Of a stretch of DNA of 64,000 nt, positions 33,401 through 43,470 are shown in pieces. Under the pieces are notes generated by a model. It was not told the DNA's origin and did not search any database. It saw nothing but the letters and a program-made list of their open reading frames with translations. Source of the DNA: Pseudo-nitzschia pungens (taxonomy: Eukaryota > Bacillariophyta > Bacillariophyceae > Bacillariales > Bacillariaceae); NCBI GenBank assembly GCA_037355855.1, contig CM074758.1, positions 8,467,001 through 8,531,000 of the forward strand. The letters are read 5' to 3'. Within the stretch, counting starts at the first letter, position 1, and each line of letters begins with the position of its first letter. Made by a program: the position numbers and the translations under genes.

Positions 33401-35400
33401 GCCAGAGATGGGCGAGACCTAATAGTTGCAACGAAAGAATTCCAATCGCTTTTTTCGATGTATTCAGCAACATGCTCTATGATTACGTCGAATTCAAGAC
33501 TGGGATCGGGGACTTCCACGACTTCATTCCTGGGTGCAATAACTGCAGCATCGATACTGAGTTCAATTGCTTCAGTATCTGCTTCGGTCGCAGGGACATC
33601 CACAACTTCCTTGCTGGGAGCAACAACTTCAGCATCAACACTGACTTCAATTGATTCAGTATCTGCTTCGGTCGCAGGGACATACTCAACTTCCTTTTTG
33701 GGGGCAACAACTTCAGCATCGACACTGACTTCAATTGATTCAGTATCTGCTTTGGTCGCAGGGACATCCTCAACTTCCTTGTTGGGGGCAACAACTTCAA
33801 CATCGATACTGACTTCAATTGATTCAGTATCTGTTTCGGCCGTGGGGATATCCGCGACTTCATTGCTTGGTGCAACAACTTCAGTTTCAGTACTAACTTC
33901 AATAGCTTCAATCTCTGCTTCTGTCGCGGGAATATCTACGACTTCATTGCTTGGCGGAACAACTTCAGCCTCGGTAGTGGCTTCAATAACTTCAGTCTTA
34001 GGTTCTGTGTCAGGGATACCGACGACTCCATCGCTTTGCGCAGCAACTTCAGCCTCGGTAGTGACTTCAATAACTTCAGTCTCTGATTTGGTCTCGGGGA
34101 CATCCACTACTTCCTCACTGGGCACATCACTAGTGGCTTCAATAAGTTCAGTCTCTGCTTCGGTCTGGGGGACATCCACCGCGACTTCCTTGCTGGCCGC
34201 AACAGCTTCAAGCTCGTTGCTGGGTTCAATGACTTCATTCTCGGTTTCGCTGCTTTGTTCGTCCTTCGCTGCGTTGTTTTCAACAGGTTGTGTTGTCTGA
34301 GGTTCTGTTTGTTCGTCTTCAATCGCAGGTTGTTGTTCCTCTGATGCATTCGCGTTCGGAGCTTCAACAACACCTTCGTCTCCTCGAGAATTAGGAATGC
34401 TACTTTCACCGTCTTTGTTGATCTTTTCGATATCCTCTTCGGTGAATCCGGTAAAAGTGTTCTTTTGAACTGTTTTGTTCTTCTTTACTTTCAACGTGGT
34501 ATCAAATGACCACGTCGCATCGAGGGCAATTCCGGTCTCGTCCTCTTCTGTAAATCCTGGGAAAATATTGTTGACAACTTTTGCCTTCTTCTTCCCATCC
34601 TTTCTTCGTTTCAAGGTACTGTCAAATGACCACGTGGCATCTTGCGTTGGGAGAGATGGATACGAATCGGTAAGCGATTTTTCGGATGACGTTTCCACAG
34701 GAGTGGTCTGCTGTTGAATGTCGTTAGCTTCCTTTTTAGAAGAGTCTTCAGATTCTTCAAGTTTCTCGGTGACATCCTTTTCTGGTTCTTGGAGATCTCT
34801 GACCTCGGTCAAAAAGGACGGCGTGTCTTGTATTCTTTCCTCTTCGACCTCTCGAGTTTCTTTTTCAGCAAAGGTAAAAGCCCCTTCGTATTCTACTTCG
34901 ATTCCGTCTTCCATCTGTTCTTCGCTTACAACTTGTAGCAATGGCTTTCGGATTGATATTGGGGTGGCGGTATCCGTTGTGGTACGAGTATGCTGTGAGG
35001 ATTGCTGACTCGCATCCTCTTCCGAATCGCCGAGATCGGTTTCTCTGGCGGCAAGAATAAAATCTTTCTCGAGGACGGTTTCATACTCTGCCTCGATTGT
35101 AATGTCGTCGTCCTGAACTTTTCTCCCGTTGTTCATGCGGGGAGAGAGAGGGGCACCTTCGCGAGATTCGCCGGCAACAGATATTTCTGTAGTTTCTTCT
35201 CTGTGCTCCTCCGTCATCACGCTCTCTTCATCTCGCAATGCGCTGATTCGATCTCGGACTGCTTCGGTCTGTTTCTGTTTCTGAACATCCAGAGAAACGA
35301 TGCTCTCTTGCTCCGATGTTCCGTCCATGACAGATCTTGATCCTCGTTCGCTGCCCGATACTGCGGATCGCAGCATCTCCACTCGATCCAGATTCACCAT
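30457..35400 (-). CDS. Giant ankyrin plus coiled-coil protein (1647 aa)
   Basis: One uninterrupted exon starts at the ATG at 35400. Residues 1-400 are acidic and Ser/Thr-rich and contain two copies of an ATWSFD(S/T)TLK motif followed by FPGFTEEDE or FTGFTEEDI. Residues about 410-640 are tandem repeats of roughly 38 residues (EVVDVPATEADTE type). Ankyrin repeats lie at about 685-805 (LLLHEVCKNEPT, GYLPIHCACAAGAS, FPLHLACKKEAS, DKTPMDYVLA). A coiled coil of about 730 residues follows, with a basic C-terminal region. The central ankyrin block matches the three other paralogues. It is probably a large cytoskeletal or membrane-associated scaffold by architecture; no direct functional motif is present. 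Confidence 0.9.
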   Translation of the reverse strand: MVNLDRVEMLRSAVSGSERGSRSVMDGTSEQESIVSLDVQKQKQTEAVRDRISALRDEESVMTEEHREETTEISVAGESREGAPLSPRMNNGRKVQDDDITIEAEYETVLEKDFILAARETDLGDSEEDASQQSSQHTRTTTDTATPISIRKPLLQVVSEEQMEDGIEVEYEGAFTFAEKETREVEEERIQDTPSFLTEVRDLQEPEKDVTEKLEESEDSSKKEANDIQQQTTPVETSSEKSLTDSYPSLPTQDATWSFDSTLKRRKDGKKKAKVVNNIFPGFTEEDETGIALDATWSFDTTLKVKKNKTVQKNTFTGFTEEDIEKINKDGESSIPNSRGDEGVVEAPNANASEEQQPAIEDEQTEPQTTQPVENNAAKDEQSSETENEVIEPSNELEAVAASKEVAVDVPQTEAETELIEATSDVPSEEVVDVPETKSETEVIEVTTEAEVAAQSDGVVGIPDTEPKTEVIEATTEAEVVPPSNEVVDIPATEAEIEAIEVSTETEVVAPSNEVADIPTAETDTESIEVSIDVEVVAPNKEVEDVPATKADTESIEVSVDAEVVAPKKEVEYVPATEADTESIEVSVDAEVVAPSKEVVDVPATEADTEAIELSIDAAVIAPRNEVVEVPDPSLEFDVIIEHVAEYIEKSDWNSFVATIRSRPSLATLSSVDFFPTECTGFLAVGTSENLLLHEVCKNEPTLEAVVALIDLHEAAVRVAGQWGYLPIHCACAAGASEDVIGALLKAYPEAIDKFGDDNMFPLHLACKKEASANTIKLLVTAYPPACVAKDIYDKTPMDYVLAQASGSERAKKLEFLGLHIQSMYISTKKLEMELRASEDRCSATRKELSARHERITSLEKELKVLVQKSMSLEKALKSKGEVTAKLENDVKEKKRLISELEQEVGGERAKATVFGENLKKELTKSCALEGELRHEQAKSNSLEAELKKNCDEWNVLAKDMEEEFRKSAEEIKRERKRVAELEKKLFDEQEKRSIFEAKLKTQCDKSSSLDLTLNGEREKAASVKAEYEAAKLRWLVEKQRIYDQNDATLGEAYKMLDEAETTALADKELWLEQRNAIYEKNAIQMAEAYKVIGEMENKVNGVNAEVAIDRQEIYDKVDRQLVEAYKLVSDTEIDLKCERSKWLWERQLIHERSSRNLAAAYEELREVEIELEKKNEKVKEFETLLEQRQKQIGEEFDKSKTLIRQLELTKAMNVEKLKGLGDELTLQKTFTESQSKQIEALEASIELKLSDSNEHAKKQHERLSYEKSLTDQIMIRIKEKKELMKENQEMIQILEKSNMMKQELLEGQQKKVEALEVARREKESQMKLNQEVVKKLEDSIAKMQSLEKEEAEQASKLAGTRASRKAAIDIEEDQIKELDYTLARKEALIELEKMKEKTLQQTIAQKHALIDAEVQRIKELELLIAEKQMHLTTERNTIQALKLARAEKEAMLASEREIVMELRKTQEEKEKLLESKEKTEALIQGHIKDNKALLLSKEAAIESVKAAQAKLEAELEAEKDASTALEQQITKKKSLITKEEYIAKCLQQMILQKRDMVSPGPTSFFLNAFLGMQFRANYGIKSILKETHLVSNFIKTQIREQSEAVRQRRTEVLALVPAPSFSLVSSGPRSLMARLRSYGINVNGSK
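33500..34170 (-). repeat. Tandem ~114-bp coding repeats
   Basis: Within the giant ankyrin gene, about six units of roughly 38 codons encode variants of EVVAPSKEVVDVPATEADTE. The most 3' units (33560-33780) are nearly identical and the 5' units are more diverged, which suggests recent expansion at one end. Confidence 0.75.
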
Positions 35401-37077
35401 CGTGAATAGAGCTCGTTTCTGACACGCGTCTGTTTATGCGTTATGTTTTTCAATGTGGGGTCGTTAGAATGATATACTAGGAGAGTTTTTCGGTTCAAAT
35501 GCAATTCTTGTAACAACTTGAAGAATCGGTTTCGAACCCCTCTGTACGTGTACCATGAAGTGTTCAGTGATGGATTTTCCTATTCTGCTCTTCGCGTTAC
35601 CTCCAACACTATCGAGTTGCTGTCGATATGTCGCCAAATCTCTCGAGAAAGATAATACATGCTTACTTGGCGATCGATTTCGATTTTCTTCTGTATCGAG
35701 CCCATAAAAAAATGAGGCAGCATCGCTAAAAGTTTGACGAGCGAAGATACCATTTTCGATTGCGTTTACAAGTACGAACAAACGTCAGTACTCAGCACGC
35801 AACCACATTTCAGTAGCGTGTTCTTTCGATCGGCATATATCATTTGAGTGATGATTTCTGAAAACATATTTTTCATTAACGGCTGGCAAAGGCATAAAGA
35901 ACCAGATCTAACCAGACCGGCGCGCCTTAACGGACGATTGTAATAAAGCGAACATCTGAAAACGTTTCAACACTTTTGGAACACGGAATCCCACTTGAAA
36001 AAAGAAAAACTCTTTGTTTAGTCATTAGGTGAACCTTTCGAAAATTTCGGTCAGTTTCTGATTTTTTAGATTCCGCTTCGAATCAATCTACTTCATTTTA
36101 TTTACTTCGTGTTCCTTTTGACAGTCGAGCGGCCACTACCATAGTGTTTTTAAATCTATTTCAATTATTAGGGAATATTACACATAACGAGACTTTAAAA
36201 AATCCTCTCTGAACAACATAATTTTATGTGTGAAATATGTGTGCGACCGTTATTTTTATTGCAAATATGTTTTCAGGAATCACTCATTTTTTAGTGTCTC
36301 AATCACGTCATTTATTATTTGTGTGAGTTCTGAACGAATGAATCTGACTAGTCCATTTTCACTCAAGGGCACACAATACTGTTGACACATACTATAAATA
36401 TCTATACAATGTTTAAAGGGTACGTATGTACGACGTCATGCAACGCCTCCAAACTCCAACGGTCAGAAAGCATTGGCAAAGAATATTATTTTCTATTTTC
36501 TATGCTATTCCAAAAATCAGCTGTAGCAATTGGCACGCGCGACGAAGCATAACAAAACCAAAAATAAGGATGAAAACTGAGAAAACTATAATAGTAACAA
36601 AAAAATACGCTGGGCCCGCTGATTATTGGATCACATGAATAGCGCGCCAATGTTTCGACTATAAAATACATTGCTTTAACAAGACACAAATTTCGCGAGT
36701 GACCGTTCCACTAACCAAAAATAGGGTTTCACCTTTCCAGTTCGACTGTTACAAGTCCCATCGATGCTATTTTCTTGTGACATACAACAATAGAATCTTC
36801 TTGGAACAGTGCGAATACCGTACATGCTGCATCGCTGATTGGTAACCTTACTCGCAATCTCGAAACTGCGAAAAACGAACACTGCAGCCCAACCCGAAGC
36901 CTTCTTCGGTTTCGATAGTGGGATAGCACGATTGCACGATTGCACGACAGCAATCTGTAACGTCTTCGCACCACACAGCGCCACACAGCAAGCTATAACC
37001 ACATCAAACAAGATCACATCACGCTACCCGAGGCCACGCCACGCCACTCATCCCATCTTTGCATCAAAGACAAGACC
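35401..37077. other. Intergenic between divergent genes
   Basis: About 1.7 kb, AT-rich, with no recognised gene. The ORFs at 35464-35781, 36426-36638 and 36676-37017 lack family signals. GTAACCTTAC is at 36842-36851. Confidence 0.45.
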
Positions 37078-39952
37078 ATGGCAGGATACGTAGTCGGAAA
37101 CGACGACGATGGTGTCCGCAAGCGAAGGGTTGGAAGAGATCCTTCTCCCGTCGGGAAAGGCGGCAGACACACGACAAAGGCCGAACCCAACAGAAGGAAG
37201 AACGGCGCCAAAGTCAGAAACGGTGGGCCCAGTACGTTTGATCACAAAGCAAGAACAAAGACTTGCAGGCACAAATCGTCTTCTCTGATCTCTCGGTGGA
37301 TGATGAATTTGCGAAAATCCCGATCCCCAGCATTTGTTGGCATGGTAGTAGTTGTCTCTGGGATTAGTCTCGCCACCATTGCGATAGCAGCGATCATTGG
37401 GATTGTTTCATCGTCGTCAAACGGCTGCATCGAAAGCCACATCAACGGCATTTCCGGGAACATTTATAGTTGGTGCTACAAACACGAGAATACTGGCATT
37501 CAAAGCAGGATCAGTAGGGCATTGAGCCAACAAACGGGAACAACTGTCAAGAGGGTGATTGTCGTGGACGACCATCCCCCCCAGAGTGCGAAAGAGATGA
37601 TCGATATCATCAACTCTCACGAATCAGTGTCGCAAGAGATTGTTGCCAGCGACCAAAGCGAGATATGTTACGCCGACATTGGTTTGTTGGGCGACAGGGT
37701 AGGGGAACACCACTCGTATCACCAACCTGCGATTGGTCCGTGCCATTATGACTATCCTCTAACGGAAGAGCCTCTCGCGGGAACTTATGAAGAGGCGATT
37801 GATTTCTTTTTTTTTAGGGAATCCGAAAATTCCAAATACACCGACAAATTGAAGTGCCTCAACCATTGTGTTGACCGCGCTTTGACCCACCGCGGGAAAG
37901 GTGCTACGATGGGCAAGCACCACGGCCATCTTCTTAATCCCAATCGAGAAGCACACAAGAAAGTTTCCGGGATATCTGACGAACGGGCCCTGTTTGAGAT
38001 CCTGCCCAACGAACGCGTTCCCGTTGATGACACCATGCTGATCGAGGCGGCCAAGGCAGGAATGACTCTTGTTACGGAAAAACTTCTATTGGAATACGGA
38101 CTCGATCCCCTTTATCGCCAAGTCAAGAACGATCCAAGCAGTGCTCGAAATCTCAACGCCATTCAGGAAGCGATTCGCGGAGGATACGCCGAAATTGTCG
38201 CAATTTTGACTTCCGGGGACAATACAATGGTCATTGATGAGTACGGCCGAACAGTAGAAGACTATGTCAAAATGAGTGGATCGCCCATCCGCCCTGTTGA
38301 TGCCATGAACTATTCTCGGAATTCACGTGGAAGAAGGTAACCACAAGAGGCCGCAACAGAAGTACGATACACAACAGAAGGAGTCTGGTTGGAGCGAAAC
38401 AACTTCTTATCCATACGACAAGGAACGATGTGATTTTGACATTGTAGATGGTGATTTAGACCCGGATGTTTTCTACAAAGACTACTTCATGACCGGACGA
38501 CCCGTGGTGTTGAGGGGACAAGCGCCACAGATGGAACTAGACATGTTCTCAAAACACCGATGGTCTCAGACCGACAAATTCCATCCTGCCAATAAATTTC
38601 ATGTTGGTCCCACAGCATATCCGCCTCTCACTAACCAAGACTCGTGCAGCGCAGATATGACCATCAGCGAATTGGAAGAGGGAAAAGTGTGTGAGGAGAT
38701 GCCAGAAAAACCTATGGTGCATGCATTCCATCCTAGACAAGCTGATTTTGAGGAACTCTACCCTGATTTCGATGGAAATGTTATGGATAAACGGGGGGGT
38801 TTCCGTTCCATTCAGCAATTTTACAGCCTTGTCGAGCATCGAACCGACGTCAATTGGCAGGTCTTTTTTGGTGGTGATGGATCCGGCGCGACATTCCATT
38901 GGCACGAGGCTGCGTTCAATATTTTGTACGTCGGTGTGAAGGAATGGAAGATTGCACCTCCACTATACAGAGGAACCACGGGGATGACAGCAAAGCAGGT
39001 AGCGGAGACTCTGGATCCGAAGATTTCCCTTACTTGTATCCAGCAACCAGGCGACATGTTTTACATTCCTAATTTCTGGGGACACAGTACCTTCAACCAT
39101 GGGTTCACGATTGGCGCCGCTTCCATTGTAGAGAACTGGTATCAGGATGGCGGCACTTCGTATAGGGGAGGGGTGTACGAAGATGAGGAAGAAGAAGAAG
39201 GTAGTGATGCCGGACAAGAGGAAGAGGATCGGCCGCCGTTCTTATTTGTACACATCAACAAAACTGGCGGAACAAGTCTCATTAGCATGTTTAGTGAACG
39301 GTGCGAAGAAGAGTACTGGGGAGAACAGTGGTTGGATAGCGAGGGCGAATACCATCGAGCATTCCATGCAACAGCGCATGCCTATATTGAAAAGTACGGA
39401 AGGGAGGCTTGGGACAAAGCATATACCTTCACAGTAGTTAGACATCCTCTGGCGAGGCAAGTATCAAATTTCTTTTTTCTTGCCAGCATGGGATGTGACA
39501 AACCCAATAATAAATGCGACGAGAGATTAATTCCGGAGCTTGACTTTGACTCCATGACGGACGATGAGAAAATCGAGGCATTTCACGAATGGATCGTGAA
39601 ACTATACAACAAGTTTCCACCTGGAAGCCCAGAGCACTATAGGTTCGGTGCAGCCGGCCACGGAAATGAAGTATACGACACATTCGGTGCTTCGCAGACA
39701 AGTTGGAACGTAGATGCTAATGGTAAGATGGTGACCAAAGATTTTTACAAGCTCGAAGAGCTCAGCAAGGACATATCTGTGCTCGCCAACAAAATTCCGT
39801 GCCTTAAGAATGGTCCTCTGGATATGGCCAAGAAGAACAAAACCTCAAAATACCCAGATTTTATGTTATTTGCCAAGGACGAACGGACGAAAAAGATTAT
39901 TAACGAGGTATTTGCCGACGACTTCAAAAATTATGGGTACGAGCCCTTGTAA
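37078..39952 (+). CDS. Membrane protein: ankyrin, JMJD8-like JmjC and sulfotransferase domains
   Basis: Two overlapping frames must be joined near 38309-38395. The second lacks an ATG, and all its parts continue the first. A 58-base intron (38337-38394, GTAACC...GGAG) joins them in frame to 938 residues; one surplus base would do so too. Parts in order: a basic N-terminus; a single membrane span (residues about 85-112); ankyrin-like repeats (MLIEAAKAGMTLVTEKLL, NAIQEAIRGGYAEIVAIL); a cupin JmjC domain with ATFHWHEAAFNILYVGVKEW, PGDMFYIPNFWGHSTFN, most like JMJD8; an acidic linker (EDEEEEEGSD); then a sulfotransferase with the PAPS 5'-loop FVHINKTGGTSLI and 3'-site VVRHPLARQVSNFF. Type II topology would put both enzymes in the ER/Golgi lumen. 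HWHE versus canonical HxD leaves oxygenase activity open. Confidence 0.75.
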
Positions 39953-41259
39953 ATGCCGATAACATCATTTATTTATTACATCCATCCACCATGAGCCAGT
40001 CCCCAGGATTTGCATACTTGTACACTATCTAAACAGAATCAAAGCAATTTTCACTAAATGACGTTTGACCGTCTCTGTACTGGTCATCGATTGGGCAATA
40101 ATCAGTCGGCGGGAGTATCAATTCATTCTATAAGGTTGAACTCTGTAACCCCAGTAGAAAAATATCGACTAGCTTTCATGGACTTCAACATTTCAGTGAT
40201 CGCCGCAGGTGGAAAAGTCGTTAATATGCTTCCATCACGAGAGGTGGCAATGAAGGAGATTTATTTATTGAACTAAGTGATGGCATACTTCATTACTATT
40301 TATTTATGTGTCATTGAAGCTTCTTGGTGATGAAGGCTTGCAGCCCATAGTACACTGAATCATAATTGCTCGCTGAATTCTGCCCAATATTTCAACATGA
40401 CCCTTGTTGCTACTATGGGTTGATTAGGGTGGAATCAAGTACCCATCACTCCCATATTCACTTCATTCTTGGTATAACTAAAGCAGCAAAATTCAAGCAA
40501 GTACTTGGAGAAACAGTTCCCTTATTTTGAAACGGAAAAGGAAAGTATTCACATGGGGGGATACCATGTATTCATTAAGCGATGGTATGTTATTTTATTT
40601 GTCTAAATCTACTAACACAACCAAAAACAAAACAAAAGACCTTGGGAATTAGAACACCAATAAGAAATAAAGATAATCATCGTATCTTTTAGAAAGAGGT
40701 CATCATGTATCCTTCTTTCTTGCTTCTTTCACTGTCTGGGAACAAGTTGAGAGGGGAAAAGTTTCAGTAGTTGTTGGGTTCAAAGACTGCCTGAAGAAGC
40801 TTTATGAATGCAGTGAGCTTCTTCGTTGCTAGTAGTAGTTTTTGTAAAAAAGGAAAAAAACGACAGTCCCAATTAATGTTTATGATTGTATTGTTTTCTG
40901 TTTGAGAGAGTGATTCCTGAAAACAACATTGCATTTCCGCGTTAATTGCATTCACAAACGCCTATTTTTGGACGCAACCAACGGAAATGCATCCCATCCT
41001 TTGGATGGATGGCTGGATGGAGAAACAAAAATAACCGGTACCGGTTGTCGAGAGGCAACTACTCGTAATTAAGATACTCGTATGGCTCGGTGCGGTAAGG
41101 TTACTGTTGCCTTTTTATTTTCACACAAAATCCTCTCACGAAAACCTAAAATTATTTTTAAAATGTGTGCAGCTCTTATTTTAAAAATTAATGCACATAA
41201 TTCAATTAAAATGTTTTCTAGAACGTCTCATTTTTTGTACCAGTTTTGAATGTACAAGG
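39953..41259. other. Intergenic, no gene seen
   Basis: About 1.3 kb, AT-rich, no supported gene. GTAAGGTTAC is at 41095-41104 and an ACCGGTACCGGT palindrome is near 41036-41045. It leads into three palindromic mini-elements. Confidence 0.45.
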
Positions 41260-41354
41260 TACTACAAAATTCCTATCAGATGTCCCCCGGTTCTACATCC
41301 CCAACTACTCATTTCTACGGAAGTCGGGTGACAGCTGATAGGAATTCCGTAGTA
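41260..41354 (+). mobile_element. 95-bp palindromic mini-element, copy 2
   Basis: It starts TACTACAAAATTCC and ends GGAATTCCGTAGTA. The stem includes ATCAGATGTCCCCCGG, where the right arm keeps CAGCTGATAGG. It is the first of three same-direction copies within 456 bases. Confidence 0.85.
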
Positions 41355-41420
41355 TCATAATTATGTGTAGGTTTGCTGTCCATTTCCAAACCATGCGTGA
41401 AAAAAAGTTATGAGGAGTCA

Positions 41421-41515
41421 TACTACAGAATTCGTATCAGCTGTCCCCCGGTTCTACATCCCCAACTACTCATTGTTACGGAAGCCGGGGGACAGCTGAT
41501 AGGAATTCCGTAGTA
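41421..41515 (+). mobile_element. 95-bp palindromic mini-element, copy 3
   Basis: It has the same ends and the same direction as the neighbouring copies, with a better matched stem (CCCCCGG facing CCGGGGG). It is followed directly by GTACCGGTACCGGTAG. Confidence 0.85.
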
Positions 41516-41619
41516 CCGGTACCGGTAGAATAGTTGTGTAATCTCTGCTCGATCGTCCAAAAAAATCATGATGGATATTACGTACGTAACTAAGGACCGT
41601 GAAGGGCTTTTCATAATAT

Positions 41620-41715
41620 TACTACAAAATTCTTATCAGCTGTCCCCCGGTTCTACGTTCCCGACTACTAATTTCTAACTGAAACCCGGGGACAGCTGAT
41701 AGGAATTCTGTAGTA
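41620..41715 (+). mobile_element. 95-bp palindromic mini-element, copy 4
   Basis: It is 96 bases long with the same arms and a more diverged loop. It lies about 150 bases upstream of the ATG of the CRAL-TRIO/DUF6824 gene, so it may sit in its promoter or 5' UTR. Confidence 0.85.
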
Positions 41716-41865
41716 TTATGATCTTCTTTCCCCCCAACGTTCCTACGGTACATTCGTTCTCCATTGGATATCACTTGCGTTAGAGGATTGAAAGCTGTAT
41801 TGGGATCCATTAACCCCCAACTGCAACGTACCGGCTTTTTTTCTTCTCTTTCATTCTTCGTCGAG

Positions 41866-43470
41866 ATGACGGGACAAACGCATAGCAATGAATATGAGAG
41901 GGTGGCGGATTCTGTGGATGCCACACTATCCGAGGAGTTACTGGAACTCTCGTTGGCGGAGCGTACTGCTCGTCAAGAAGAGGTTCATGGTGTGCTAACC
42001 ACAGCGGTGGATGAAACTCCAGAACTCATAACCGAATCCTTACAGATGCTTTTGTTCGAACTCAATGAAATCATAGCACCTAGTAAAAAGGAAGCGTACC
42101 TTAAAAGCCAGACCATGCCAAATTCTCACGTGAACACGATAAGCTTCCGATTGAGATTTCTCAGAGCCACTCTGTTTGATGCTACGCTCGCCGCTCAGAA
42201 AATCGTTTTATTCTTGGATTTAGCTTCCAAACTTTTTGGCGACGTGGCCCTACAACGCCCACTCAGCATCACCGACTTCTCCGAAATCTGAATTGAAGGC
42301 TCTTCGTCAGGGAAGGTTGCAATTTCTCCCATTTAGTGATCGGAGTCGGGAGACGAATTTTAGTGGGTTTTGTTGATGATATTTGGCAATCGTTTTCCGA
42401 AAATACAAAGGTACGTCGGTTTGCACTGATGGATATAAGACATCCGAATGAAGCTGACATGGATCTCACAATTTACAACCGATTCCATAGGCCAAAATCT
42501 CTTTGTACATGTCTTGGACTGCAGGAAACGACATTGATACTCAGAGAAAAGGTTTGGTGTTTGTGGTGTGGTTTTTCGAAAACGCCACAAAAATAATAAG
42601 GAACAGAGTCCGCCACAAAGATCTTCACACTGTTAGGGCGAGTGCCTATCACGTCTGCAGCCCAGATACTCCATTCTTTCGCTTTCACCGAGCAATGAAT
42701 ATTATGAGAAGTGGGAAACACGTTCGATCTAGGTTGAGAGCGCATATTGGTACGTTGGGCTATATTTTTATATTTCACGTTATGCATCATGTACACGTAC
42801 GGTACGTTCGTCCTCTTTTTTTCACATCAACTTCTTGCCTTTCTGTTCGCAATGTCTCCTGTTGCTAGGGACCTCGATGGAGATCCGCTACGCATTGCAA
42901 AGTTACGGGATACCAATGGATCAAATGCCGCTATCGTTCAGTAATAAAGTCAAGGATACTTATATGAAGCAATGGATACACGTTCGGGGCGTCATCGAAG
43001 AGGGATTTGGTGGAGACCCAGACATTCACACTAGTTCAAACAACATTTTCGAATATCCCAATAAAAACGACGTGGTTTTTCGGCCGGGTTCGTCATGTGT
43101 AAGTCACCCCGCAAATGCTATGTTTCGGAGCTTGATTGAACAGAAACTCAGGGCTAGACAACTTGCAGCAAAAACGAAAGCCGAAAAAAAAATAAAGCGA
43201 CAAAAAATGATCAGTGACATCGTTAAAGAAATTGAGGCTGAGGGTGGTCGTTTTTTGATTTGGAATGACACAGGCGGATGGAGTCGAATCATTGACGAGA
43301 GCCAGGTTTTTACGAGGATCATTTCTCTGATAAACGAATTTCAAAAAACTTCACGGATAGGGAGAGTGAATCATTCATCTCAATCTCTGAATAGCGCGAC
43401 AACGACTTTTTTATCCGACGAACCGAGCAATGGATTCTGCGTTACACAGTGTTGTGAGGAGCACAAATAA
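41866..43470 (+). CDS. CRAL-TRIO (Sec14)-like plus DUF6824-type domain protein, frame broken twice
   Basis: Exons 41866-42410, 42491-42749 and 42869-43470 (introns of 80 and 119 bases, GTACGT donors) join to 467 residues once two surplus bases are dropped. These lie at about 42281-42289 and about 42341-42347. The first part matches the diatom family with SLAERTARQEEVHGV, ETPELITESLQML, RLRFLRATLFDATLAAQKIV, then LQFLPFSDRS and GRRILVGFV. The segment continues with SYGIPMDQMPLSF, the lipid-exchange-type fold. Residues about 330-440 resemble DUF6824: NDVVFRPGSSCVSHPANAMF, then basic helices and GGRFLIWND. The break inside DRSGRR leaves no residues missing, so it is not an intron. Lipid binding is inferred from the family. 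The DUF6824 core is degenerate (FRPG rather than FGRG). Confidence 0.72.

Noticed and set aside
37800..37820. Poly-T followed by AG inside the JmjC gene, resembling an intron acceptor
   Set aside because: The frame stays open through it and no matching donor or frame change calls for an intron there.
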